Shown here: one piece after another, positions 53,067 to 60,508 of the stretch
Layout: the number at the start of each line of letters is the position of its first letter
How positions within the stretch are numbered: the first letter of the stretch is position 1
Assembly (NCBI GenBank): GCA_964408945.1
Contig: CAYPBJ010000010.1
Span: 7,554 to 71,553, forward strand
Reading direction: 5' to 3'
From: VMCP01 sp964408945
Lineage (GTDB): Bacteria; Bacteroidota; Bacteroidia; NS11-12g; UBA955
DNA: 64,000 bases
The notes under the pieces: model-generated
The model's input: the letters and a program-made list of their open reading frames with translations, nothing else
Told to the model about the DNA's origin: nothing
The model's database searches: none
Translations under genes and position numbers: made by a program

Positions 53067-53131
53067 TTTCCAATGTTATATTTTGTTAATTAATAGTGAA
53101 TAAAAAAGTATTACTAAATGTGCATCAACTA

Positions 53132-53162
53132 TTTGTGAATCACATTGACTTTTATACTTTTG
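53132..53162 (+). promoter_or_regulatory. Complete Bacteroidota promoter for HU (TTTG / TACTTTTG)
   Basis: A -33 TTTG at 53132-53135 and a -7 TACTTTTG at 53155-53162 are separated by 19 nt, the ideal spacing. The leader to the HU ATG is about 27 nt and A-rich (AACCAAATCTAAAAACAG), as seen in highly translated genes of the phylum. Confidence 0.8.
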
Positions 53163-53194
53163 AGAAGTTAACCAAATCTAAAAACAGTTAAATA

Positions 53195-53467
53195 ATGAAC
53201 AAATCAGATTTAATCGGTAAGATGTCAGCAGATGCTGGTATCACCAAAACTCAAGCTCAAGCGGCTTTGAATTCTTTCATCGATGCAACTACTGGTGCTT
53301 TGAAGGCAAACGACAAAGTAATCTTAGTAGGTTTCGGTACTTTTTCTACTAGCACTCGTAGCGCTCGTAAAGGTCGTAACCCACAAACTGGTAAAGAAAT
53401 CAATATCGCTGCGAAAACAGTGGTTCGTTTCAAGCCAGGTGCTGAGTTGAGCAACAACGTAAAGTAA
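53195..53467 (+). CDS. HU family DNA-binding protein
   Basis: 90 aa, standard HU length. Dimeric nucleoid protein that bends DNA. Helical N-terminus (MNKSDLIGKMSADAGITKTQAQ), VGFGTF, the DNA-inserting arm with RNPQTGKEI (proline in NPQTG) and the closing FKPGAEL. The gene is monocistronic, with its own promoter and a strong terminator, consistent with high expression; codons such as GGT, CGT and AAC-rich usage look optimised. Confidence 0.97.
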   Translation: MNKSDLIGKMSADAGITKTQAQAALNSFIDATTGALKANDKVILVGFGTFSTSTRSARKGRNPQTGKEINIAAKTVVRFKPGAELSNNVK

Positions 53468-53488
53468 TATTTTACTCTACCACATAAG

Positions 53489-53522
53489 AAGAGGCTGTCA
53501 AACTTTGGCAGCCTCTTTTTTT
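53489..53522 (+). terminator. Intrinsic terminator after HU
   Basis: AAGAGGCTG pairs with CAGCCTCTT and the stem extends inward through TCAA/TTGG, followed by eight T (53516-53523). The last T is also the first base of the next gene's -7 box. Confidence 0.92.
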
Positions 53523-53530
53523 TATCTTTG
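53523..53530 (+). promoter_or_regulatory. -7 box (TATCTTTG) fused to the HU terminator
   Basis: Exact TAnnTTTG match ending 7 nt before the aminotransferase ATG. A TTTG at 53504-53507, inside the terminator loop, is a candidate -33 element (15 nt spacing). Confidence 0.6.
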
Positions 53531-53537
53531 TTGTATA

Positions 53538-54749
53538 ATGCACCCAAGCTCACTTTCTGCAAAACAACAATTGTTTTTTGACCATTCTGCCCAAACCAAT
53601 CCTGAGCCCATTGCGTTGGTGGTTGATTCTGCATTGGGTTGTGAGCTCTTCGATGATCAGGGAAAAGCCTATATTGATCTGATATCGGGAATATCTGTAA
53701 GTGCTTTAGGACATCAACATCCTGCAGTAAAAGAAGCCATTCACAACCAAATTGATAAGCACATGCATATTATGGTTTACGGTGAAGTAGTTCAAAGCGC
53801 CCCCGTTGAATATGCACGTTGGCTCACTCAGCAATTGCCTTCAAATTTGAATTCGGTATATTTTGTTAATTCTGGTTCTGAAGCTATTGATGCATCTATG
53901 AAATTAGCCAAGAGATACACTGGTAATTCTGGTTTTGTGGCCCAAGATCAAGCCTATCACGGCAGCGGACAGGGACCCTTATCTCTAATGAATGACGCTT
54001 ATTTTACTCAAGCATATCGGCCTTTATTAAACAATGTTTATTACATCAAACAGAATGATATTCAAGCCGTGAAAAACTTGCCAAGTTCCGGAGTTGCTGG
54101 TGTTTTTATTGAATTAATACAATCTGAAAGAGGTGCAAAAATTGCATCACTCGATTATGTTCTGGCTGTTAGAGAATATTGCAACAGAACTGGAGCCCTA
54201 TTGATTGTTGATGAAATTCAAACAGGTCTTTACAGAACCGGAATGCCTTTCGAGTTTTTGAGATATAATTTTCAACCTGACATTCTGGTTTTGGGTAAAA
54301 GTTTAGGGGGAGGCATGCCGCTGGGTTGTGTCATCGCATCAACCAAAATCATGAATGCATTTACCCAAAATCCCATTTTAGGACATATTACTACTTTCGG
54401 GGGACATCCCGTTTGCGCAGCCGCAGGATTAGCATCTTCGAAGTATATTTTTGAAAATCACTTGACCCTGGAAATCCAAAGAAAGGGCGAACTGTTTAAA
54501 AAATTACTCAAACATGAAGCTATCGTTTCAGTAGAAGGGCAAGGGTTGTTGTTGGCTTGTCATCTGCATGAAAGCATCAACATCATCGAATTTAATAAAG
54601 CACTTTTGAGAAGCGGTGTCTTTACTGATTGGTTCTTGTTCAATATGAATGCCATTAGAATTGCCCCACCTCTGATTATTTCAGAAGAACAAATTAATCA
54701 AGTTTGTCTAACTATTTTAGATAATTTGGATGTTTTTTTTGGGGGATAA
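53538..54749 (+). CDS. Class III PLP aminotransferase (acetylornithine/ornithine type)
   Basis: 403 aa from the ATG at 53538. Fold-type I PLP enzyme: VNSGSEAIDASMKLAKRYTG (PLP phosphate loop), LIVDEIQTGLYRTG (Asp binding the pyridine nitrogen), and VLGKSLGGGMPLG with the Schiff-base lysine, then TTFGGHPVCAAAGLA. The family interconverts an omega-amino group and 2-oxoglutarate. Acetylornithine, ornithine, lysine or 4-aminobutyrate could be substrates, and no arginine-pathway genes are nearby to decide. Confidence 0.9.
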   Translation: MHPSSLSAKQQLFFDHSAQTNPEPIALVVDSALGCELFDDQGKAYIDLISGISVSALGHQHPAVKEAIHNQIDKHMHIMVYGEVVQSAPVEYARWLTQQLPSNLNSVYFVNSGSEAIDASMKLAKRYTGNSGFVAQDQAYHGSGQGPLSLMNDAYFTQAYRPLLNNVYYIKQNDIQAVKNLPSSGVAGVFIELIQSERGAKIASLDYVLAVREYCNRTGALLIVDEIQTGLYRTGMPFEFLRYNFQPDILVLGKSLGGGMPLGCVIASTKIMNAFTQNPILGHITTFGGHPVCAAAGLASSKYIFENHLTLEIQRKGELFKKLLKHEAIVSVEGQGLLLACHLHESINIIEFNKALLRSGVFTDWFLFNMNAIRIAPPLIISEEQINQVCLTILDNLDVFFGG

Positions 54750-54755
54750 TCACAC

Positions 54756-54763
54756 TATCTTTG
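54756..54763 (+). promoter_or_regulatory. -7 box (TATCTTTG)
   Basis: Exact TAnnTTTG match, 10 nt before the ATG of the lipoprotein gene and 6 bp after the aminotransferase stop. Confidence 0.55.
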
Positions 54764-54773
54764 TTTTATAAGA

Positions 54774-55673
54774 ATGTTTAGCAGATTCCTTGGCGTGAAA
54801 TTATCATTTGCAGCTGTGCTTTTTGTTGCATGGCTGTCTTCTTGCCAAAGAATCAATCAATCTTATGAAGTGGAAGATTTTGAAGATGCAAAAGAATTTT
54901 TATACTTCCAACATGCAACTTGGGTCGCCATTCAAATAGCAGAACACATCAATTCTACTGGTTCAACCCTTGGGTTGAATTCAAACATGATGGATTCTCT
55001 TTCCAAGCAATTAAAATCAACCTATTTCATAAAAGACTCGAGCTATCTTGATAATAATGGAATAGAATATGAATTGTATTTCAATCCTCAAAACGCTAGC
55101 AACTACAATCCCTACGAACACTTTACGAATTATAAGTTTGATGGGAAACTTAAAGTAGTTATAGATCAAAATTACAGGGAAATCGGTTCAAAGTCTGAAA
55201 TAATTATTGATGAGAATAACCCCTTTATCATTGATTATCCATCATTCGGATTGGTAAAAGTATTCGGCACCATTGAACTTGAGCGAACAGCAGTAAGTAC
55301 TATTGATATTAAATACAAAGATTTTAAAGTTGTTTTTGATTCAGATAAATTTACTTGGGAAGCTGATATCGAATATTCATGGCTATTGGGCGCAGAAACG
55401 GATGGATTATGGAACGATCAAATTCAATTTAAGGGTAACGGGAAATTCGCGGAACTAGACGATTCCAACGAAAAAGCTGAGTTCAATATTGTAAATGTTC
55501 TAACCAAAAGCTTTGAACCAGGATGCTCTGATTATTTCCAGTTTGGAAACCTTTCACTAACTACTCATGAAGATGATTTCCTGATAGATTTTGACCCTTT
55601 CAAGAACGGTTCTTGCAGTTCATTGGTCAGAATCTCAAATCGAAAAGGGGAATTAGAGTTTGCAGGGCCTTAA
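54774..55673 (+). CDS. Lipoprotein of unknown function
   Basis: 299 aa. Lipobox LSSC (Cys ~24). The mature part begins with a helical stretch rich in aromatic and charged residues (FEDAKEFLYFQHATWVAIQIAEH), followed by beta-strands (FDGKLKVVIDQNYREI, FTWEADIEYSWLLGAETD). Two cysteines near the C-terminus (GCSDYF and GSCSS) could pair. No known domain recognised. The stop interlocks with that of the convergent HsdR_N-like gene. Confidence 0.7.
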   Translation: MFSRFLGVKLSFAAVLFVAWLSSCQRINQSYEVEDFEDAKEFLYFQHATWVAIQIAEHINSTGSTLGLNSNMMDSLSKQLKSTYFIKDSSYLDNNGIEYELYFNPQNASNYNPYEHFTNYKFDGKLKVVIDQNYREIGSKSEIIIDENNPFIIDYPSFGLVKVFGTIELERTAVSTIDIKYKDFKVVFDSDKFTWEADIEYSWLLGAETDGLWNDQIQFKGNGKFAELDDSNEKAEFNIVNVLTKSFEPGCSDYFQFGNLSLTTHEDDFLIDFDPFKNGSCSSLVRISNRKGELEFAGP

Positions 55674-56107
55674 ATTTTCCCTGGAAAATCTATCAGACCG
55701 TATTTTTTATCTGAGTTTTTTTGCATCCAAACGTGTGTATGTCCATTGGTTAACCAAATAAATTCACTGTCCAATTTAGTGTTATATTGCGATGCTTGAA
55801 TTACTACATTGCGGGTTATTTCAACTTTAGGAGCCTTGCATTCAACCAATATTTTTGGAGTAACAGTGTCTGTAAAAACAACAATATCAAAGCGTTTAGC
55901 AATTCCTGATACTTTAAGTCCACGTTCTACTGCAATTTTACTTATATTAATCTCGTAATGGTTTAAAAGCAGCTCCAAACAATTCTGTCTCACCCATTCT
56001 TCTGGGGTAAGGGGATAATTTTTTTTACGTACTCTGTCAAAAATGAGTTTTTTTTGCTCATCAATACGATTGCCCCAGTGGAATTCCGGAAAGTTCAGTT
56101 TTTCCAT
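55670..56107 (-). CDS. HsdR_N-like PD-(D/E)XK nuclease-fold protein
   Basis: 145 aa from the ATG at 56107; a longer frame would overlap holA. It matches the stand-alone type I restriction R-subunit N-terminal domain: TPEEWVRQNCLELLLNHY, then RFDIVVFTDT and ILVECKAPKVE, giving the D...ExK catalytic pair, and FIWLTNGHTHVW. No methylase, specificity subunit or helicase is nearby, so it is not a restriction system. The same small gene is widespread in Bacteroidota beside holA, arguing for a housekeeping DNA role. Divergent from holA with 20 bp between starts. Confidence 0.85.
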   Translation of the reverse strand: MEKLNFPEFHWGNRIDEQKKLIFDRVRKKNYPLTPEEWVRQNCLELLLNHYEINISKIAVERGLKVSGIAKRFDIVVFTDTVTPKILVECKAPKVEITRNVVIQASQYNTKLDSEFIWLTNGHTHVWMQKNSDKKYGLIDFPGKI

Positions 56108-56127
56108 TGCGGTAAAAATACATAAAC

Positions 56128-57147
56128 ATGGCCAAAGCAACCGATACCGTTCCACAGTTCCAACAAATTTTGACGGAAATAAAGTCAGGAAAGTTTTCGC
56201 CTGTGTATTTGTTGCAAGGTGATGAGACCTTTTTTGTGGATGAAGTCACCTCGGTTTTGGAAAATACAGTCGTTCCTCCTGAATCTCGTAGCTTCAATCA
56301 AACCGTTGTTTATGGTAAGGAAGTTTCGAGCAATGAACTGATTGGTATTTGTAGACGCTATCCCATGATGAGCGATTATCAATTGGTGGTAGTTAAAGAT
56401 GCCCAGGATCTCAAAGAAGTGGAAAATTTGGTGCCCTATTTAGAAAATCCACTAACCTCTACCGTTTTAGTTTTAGTTTATCGAAGCGGAAAATTGGACA
56501 TGCGCAGCAAGTTTGCAAAGTCGGCTTCTAAATATACTACTACCAATTTCTCAAAATTGCGTGATTATCAAATCAAAGATTGGCTTCCCAAATTTGCAAA
56601 AATGAAAGGAAAGGTCCTAGATCAAGACGCTACGCAAAGATTGTTAGATCTAATTGGAGCCGATTTAAGTGTCATTCACAATGAATTGGAAAAAATCTTC
56701 GCTTCAGTTAAAGATGAATTCATCAAAATTGCCCATGTAGATGAACAGGTTGGATTCAATCGAGAATACAACGTATTTGAACTTCAATCGGCATTGGCAT
56801 ATAGAAACTTCAACAAAAGCATCCAAATAGCCCATCAAATGGGTCAAAAAATGGAGCGCGGAGAGATGATGCGCGTTTTTCCGGTTTTATTTGCTTATTT
56901 CAATCGAATACTCCTATTACACAACAGTAAATCATCCAACAAAACCGATTTAGCAAAAGAGATAGGTGTAAACCCCTATTTCATGGATGAATATTTTGCA
57001 GCCAAAGGAAATTACACCATGATCGACCTCGAAAAGGTGATGAATATTCTGAAATACTTAGATTTACGACTCAAGGGTATTAACCGGGGAAATGCCACTG
57101 ATGGCGATTTGTTGGTTGAAACCGTTGTGAATATTCTCAAAAAATAG
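56128..57147 (+). CDS. holA: DNA polymerase III delta subunit
   Basis: 339 aa. Clamp-loader subunit that opens the beta clamp. N-terminal AAA+-like domain with SPVYLLQGDETFFVDEVTSVL (~17-37), VVVKDAQDL, LVYRSGKLDMRSK, then the lid and a C-terminal helical collar (NVFELQSALAYRNFNKSI, EMMRVFPVLFAYFNRILLLH). Divergent from the HsdR_N-like gene. Weak overall conservation is normal for the family. Confidence 0.92.
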   Translation: MAKATDTVPQFQQILTEIKSGKFSPVYLLQGDETFFVDEVTSVLENTVVPPESRSFNQTVVYGKEVSSNELIGICRRYPMMSDYQLVVVKDAQDLKEVENLVPYLENPLTSTVLVLVYRSGKLDMRSKFAKSASKYTTTNFSKLRDYQIKDWLPKFAKMKGKVLDQDATQRLLDLIGADLSVIHNELEKIFASVKDEFIKIAHVDEQVGFNREYNVFELQSALAYRNFNKSIQIAHQMGQKMERGEMMRVFPVLFAYFNRILLLHNSKSSNKTDLAKEIGVNPYFMDEYFAAKGNYTMIDLEKVMNILKYLDLRLKGINRGNATDGDLLVETVVNILKK

Positions 57148-57150
57148 TCA

Positions 57151-57162
57151 TTAAACGTTTAA
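57151..57162. repeat. 12-bp perfect palindrome TTAAACGTTTAA (copy 1)
   Basis: Intergenic palindrome between holA and the T9SS sialidase-like gene, 55 bp before that gene's ATG. An identical 12-mer occurs at 62284-62295. It could be a regulator half-site pair or chance. Confidence 0.4.
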
Positions 57163-57217
57163 AATTTCCATTTCTTGTGGGAATGTCCGTAATTCGCAAA
57201 AAAGCAATTTTTACAAT

Positions 57218-59170
57218 ATGAAAAAGTTATACTCTCTGTTTATGGGTATTGGCTTGGTAGGAATCTCATTTTCTCAACAAGTGAATACTTCTCAAATTTC
57301 AGCCGATGCTATGAAGTATCCCGCTAAAGCTGAATGGAATCCGAAAAAGACCTTATCTGATGTACCTGTGTACACTGGTAAAGTTCGTCAAACCTCAAAA
57401 GGAATTTCCAACAGGGCTGCTGACCATAGTTCATTCGTTGAATTGGGTAGCACATATTACGATCTTCAATCAAACGGTGCAATGCCGCACCGAATTATCA
57501 GACACAAGAGCGGTGCAGTTTCTGCAACATGGACAACTGCATCATCTGGTGCTGCAGGTTTTCCTGGCCGCGGTTCAGGGTATAACTTTAAAGCTTCAGG
57601 TGAAGGTTCAACTTGGGGTGCAGCTTCTGCAAATAAAGTTGAGGCTACTCAAAGATCAGGATGGCCTAACATTGGAGAGTTGAGCAACGGCGGAGTATTT
57701 GTTATTGGACATGACGCTACCAACGGTGGTTTCTTCTTGACCAAATCATCTAAAGAAGGTGATCGTCCTTCAACTACTTCGTACATCTTGAACGAAACAC
57801 CCTATAAGCCAATTTGGGCAAGAACAGCCAACACCGGTGATACCATTCACTTGATTTGTTCATACACAGATTCTGCTGCTCCTGGCGAATCTCGCGCTCC
57901 ACGTCGTAAAGGTATCTATGCTCCGATGGTTTATAGCCGCAGTTTTGACGGTGGTGAAACTTGGAACATTCAACACCAAATGTTGCCCAATTACGACAGT
58001 ACTTTAACAAACAACGGCGGTGCAGACCAATACGCTATTGATTCTCGTGGACCTGTAGTGGTTATCGCAAATGCTGACAATCTTCAAGGTGTGGCACTAT
58101 GGAAAAGTGTTGACTACGGTCAAACATGGAAGCGCTATTTGGCTGATTCATTTCCTTATGCCCCTTACAACGCAAAGAAATTGATGCTTGACACTCCAAT
58201 AACAAACGACGGTACCGTTGATGTTATTATTGATCCCAACGGAAAAGTGCACGCTTTCTGGGGATTGGGCCGTGTTTTAGATACAGATACAGCAGATGAG
58301 TCATATAGTTTCTTCCCTGGAATTCAAGCAATTGTATATTGGAATGAAGATATGACTGTGGGAAAAATCATCTCTACTTCTGTTCCGTTTGATCGCGATG
58401 AAGATGGAGGTGTAACTTTGAGTACAGCAACAACCCAGGCTCTTTCAAGTGGAAGTTTGCCCTCCGGTTTTTCAACTGTAGCTCGTTTAGGAAATACCAA
58501 TGCCATGCGTCAACCGAACGCGGCGTTAGATCCCAATGGTAATCTATATTGCATTTTCAGTTTCCCTGTAGAAGGCGATATTTCTGATTTAGATGCGAAC
58601 TACCGTGATATCGGAATTGTTTATTCTACTGACGGTGGACAAACTTGGGGCAATCCTCAGAATTTGACACAATACCTAATGAAAGAAGATGATTTTGGTG
58701 CTGTGGCTCGCGAAGCAGATGATTTCTTACACTTCATGTGGCAACAAGACGAAATTCCAGGAACTAACCTTCAAAACAACGATGTATTGATGGCGAACCA
58801 CGAGGTAGTAGAAAATAAAATCATGTACCAAGCAGTACCTGTAGGTGAGATTTTATCTGAATCTATTGGTATGGTTCATGGTTTAAGTACTGAACTTCCT
58901 CGCACAGGTGAAGTTTTTGTTGTGAGTCAGAATCAACCAAATCCATTCGACCAAACTTCAGAGGTGATTATCTTTTTAACTAAACCTGGAGATGTTCAAA
59001 TTGAAGTTAGAAATACCATGGGAGCTTTGGTGAAATCTTTTGATTACAACAATCTTTTGAGAGGTAACCACCAATTGACTATCAACGCTGAAGGTTTGAC
59101 TTCAGGGGTTTATACTTACACCGTGATTTCAGGTGCGAATTCAGTGAGTAAAACCATGATGGTTAAGTAA
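57218..59170 (+). CDS. T9SS-secreted BNR/Asp-box (sialidase-like propeller) protein
   Basis: 650 aa. Signal peptide ~1-19 (GISFSQQ). At least three Asp-box motifs (SFDGGETWN ~248, SVDYGQTWK ~300, STDGGQTWG ~470) mark a beta-propeller like sialidases and BNR-repeat proteins. I cannot see a full sialidase active site (Arg triad), so hydrolase activity is unproven. The C-terminal ~90 residues (VVSQNQPNPFDQTSEVIIF, MGALVKSFDYN, LTSGVYTYTVISG) form a T9SS sorting domain, so it should be on the cell surface. Monocistronic, ending in an intrinsic terminator. Confidence 0.85.
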   Translation: MKKLYSLFMGIGLVGISFSQQVNTSQISADAMKYPAKAEWNPKKTLSDVPVYTGKVRQTSKGISNRAADHSSFVELGSTYYDLQSNGAMPHRIIRHKSGAVSATWTTASSGAAGFPGRGSGYNFKASGEGSTWGAASANKVEATQRSGWPNIGELSNGGVFVIGHDATNGGFFLTKSSKEGDRPSTTSYILNETPYKPIWARTANTGDTIHLICSYTDSAAPGESRAPRRKGIYAPMVYSRSFDGGETWNIQHQMLPNYDSTLTNNGGADQYAIDSRGPVVVIANADNLQGVALWKSVDYGQTWKRYLADSFPYAPYNAKKLMLDTPITNDGTVDVIIDPNGKVHAFWGLGRVLDTDTADESYSFFPGIQAIVYWNEDMTVGKIISTSVPFDRDEDGGVTLSTATTQALSSGSLPSGFSTVARLGNTNAMRQPNAALDPNGNLYCIFSFPVEGDISDLDANYRDIGIVYSTDGGQTWGNPQNLTQYLMKEDDFGAVAREADDFLHFMWQQDEIPGTNLQNNDVLMANHEVVENKIMYQAVPVGEILSESIGMVHGLSTELPRTGEVFVVSQNQPNPFDQTSEVIIFLTKPGDVQIEVRNTMGALVKSFDYNNLLRGNHQLTINAEGLTSGVYTYTVISGANSVSKTMMVK

Positions 59171-59188
59171 AAAATAATCTATTTAACG

Positions 59189-59220
59189 AAAAAGGCTACT
59201 CATTTTGGGTAGCCTTTTTT
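59189..59220 (+). terminator. Intrinsic terminator
   Basis: AAAAAGGCTACTC pairs with GGGTAGCCTTTTT (one T-G wobble) around a five-base loop, ending in six T. The next -7 box begins 2 bp later. Confidence 0.92.
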
Positions 59221-59222
59221 AT

Positions 59223-59230
59223 TAACTTTG
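59223..59230 (+). promoter_or_regulatory. -7 box (TAACTTTG) fused to terminator
   Basis: Exact TAnnTTTG match ending 5 nt before the ATG of the small membrane protein. TTTG at 59204-59207, inside the terminator loop, gives 15 nt spacing to the box. Confidence 0.6.
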
Positions 59231-59235
59231 TGGAC

Positions 59236-59439
59236 ATGAAACCGGGTTTTAAATACCATCTTTTTACTTCAGTACTTTTCTTCGGTATTGGAATATATAT
59301 TCTAGTGGTTCCTCAGGCGGCCATCAATATTTATAGACTTCCACAGTCGAATTTGATTTTTGCAACGGTATTGTTTTTGTGGGGCGCTTTCAGAGGATAT
59401 AAAGCCATTTCTATTCGCAGGAAGAATAACGAAGCATGA
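59236..59439 (+). CDS. Small two-helix membrane protein
   Basis: 67 aa from the ATG at 59236. Two helices (~8-27, HLFTSVLFFGIGIYILVVP; ~38-54, NLIFATVLFLWGAFRGY) and a basic C-terminus (SIRRKNNEA). No family recognised. Its stop overlaps the start of the PstS-like lipoprotein gene (ATGA), so the two are translationally coupled and probably work together in the membrane. Confidence 0.75.
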   Translation: MKPGFKYHLFTSVLFFGIGIYILVVPQAAINIYRLPQSNLIFATVLFLWGAFRGYKAISIRRKNNEA

Positions 59440-60416
59440 GAACCTTTTTGCTCATTTTTCTAATTTCTTTTTGGGGATGTCAGGAAATTTCCTTTTCCGG
59501 AAAAGGGAAGGACGTGCCAACGGCCGGCCAAGTTTCCATTGGGTTTGAATGGGGAGATACTTTTATGGTTCAACAGTGGCTCGAAATCTTTCACTCTCAA
59601 TATCCAAAAGCAACCATCACACCCGTCTATGGAAACTATTCTGAGTTGACCAACTTGTTATTGGCCGATTCATTACACGGAGTATTCATGCATGATAAAT
59701 TCAACAACGACCAAATGGCTTGGTTGAAACAACAAAAGAATTCTACCGTAAACGAAATTGAGCTGGGTACCACTTCACTGGTTTTCATTACTTCACGCGA
59801 ATCTCAATTGGAGAATTTAAAGCTAGGGCAGATTCAATCTGAACTTTTTGGAAGCATTTTTGAAAAGTATAGTGTGGATGCTAAATACAAATGGGCGTTA
59901 CCTTCAAGGTCTTCGTCAGAATGGATGAGATTAGCCAAATTCTACTCTAGTCATAATTATGTCACAATGCCAACTGCGAATCGGTCTGATTCGTCAGAAA
60001 GTGTAGATCAAAAATGGATCAATCATAATCCAGGTAATCATGTTCGTTGGATCAGTAGCCATCAAGATATTATCAATTTCGTTTCTAGGAATCCCAATAC
60101 TATTGGGGTGATTTCATTGAATTGCATTGCCGACAAAAAAGATAGCCTAGCTATAGCAAATTCCAAAAATATCAAAGTGTTGGCCGTTGAAAATGCACAG
60201 GGTAAATTTACTTATCCCTTTCAATCGCAAATTAGCCTTGCACAATATCCTTTTGATCAACCCGTTGTAAGCTATGAAATGCAAGGTTATTCAGGATTAA
60301 TTACCGGGTTTGTGCTTTATTGCAACAGTCAAGCAGGACAGGCGCTGATGAAGAAATCAGGATTGTTGCCAAAGAACTATCAAGGCCGGAAAATTGAACT
60401 AGACCTACCTAATTGA
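59436..60416 (+). CDS. PstS-like substrate-binding lipoprotein
   Basis: 326 aa. Lipobox WGC (Cys ~15). Periplasmic binding-protein-like fold of the PstS/PBP_like_2 group: QWLEIFHSQYPKATITPVYG, the LADSLHGVFMHDKFN segment, ELGTTSLVFITSRES, SSEWMRLAKFYS and a NPNTIGVISL strand. No Pst permease or ATPase is nearby. In many Bacteroidota an orphan PstS-like gene sits next to TonB/ExbBD and a TPR gene; here the TPR gene follows (92 bp) but TonB/ExbBD are absent, replaced by a small membrane protein. Phosphate binding is not established. Confidence 0.8.
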   Translation: MRTFLLIFLISFWGCQEISFSGKGKDVPTAGQVSIGFEWGDTFMVQQWLEIFHSQYPKATITPVYGNYSELTNLLLADSLHGVFMHDKFNNDQMAWLKQQKNSTVNEIELGTTSLVFITSRESQLENLKLGQIQSELFGSIFEKYSVDAKYKWALPSRSSSEWMRLAKFYSSHNYVTMPTANRSDSSESVDQKWINHNPGNHVRWISSHQDIINFVSRNPNTIGVISLNCIADKKDSLAIANSKNIKVLAVENAQGKFTYPFQSQISLAQYPFDQPVVSYEMQGYSGLITGFVLYCNSQAGQALMKKSGLLPKNYQGRKIELDLPN

Positions 60417-60441
60417 AGAAGTAATTGAACAATTTAAAGGG

Positions 60442-60449
60442 TATATTTG
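60442..60449 (+). promoter_or_regulatory. -7 box (TATATTTG) upstream of the TPR gene
   Basis: Exact TAnnTTTG match 59 nt before the TPR gene ATG, giving a long AT-rich leader (60450-60508). I see no clear hairpin in that leader. Confidence 0.5.
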
Positions 60450-60508
60450 TCGTAATTAATAATTAGCTAACCTACTTTTAACATATATTTATTTTTTTTG
60501 CATCCAAA

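Noticed and set aside
55670..56107. Restriction-modification or other defence system
   Set aside because: Only a small HsdR_N-type nuclease domain is present, with no methylase, specificity subunit or helicase. Its place beside holA is widespread in Bacteroidota, which points to a housekeeping role.
59436..60416. Phosphate ABC transporter subunit
   Set aside because: No Pst permease, ATPase or PhoU gene is near, and similar orphans elsewhere accompany TonB/ExbBD. Only the binding-protein fold can be supported.
60450..60508. Riboswitch in the leader of the TPR gene
   Set aside because: The leader is AT-rich and only 59 nt with no stable hairpin or known aptamer pattern.
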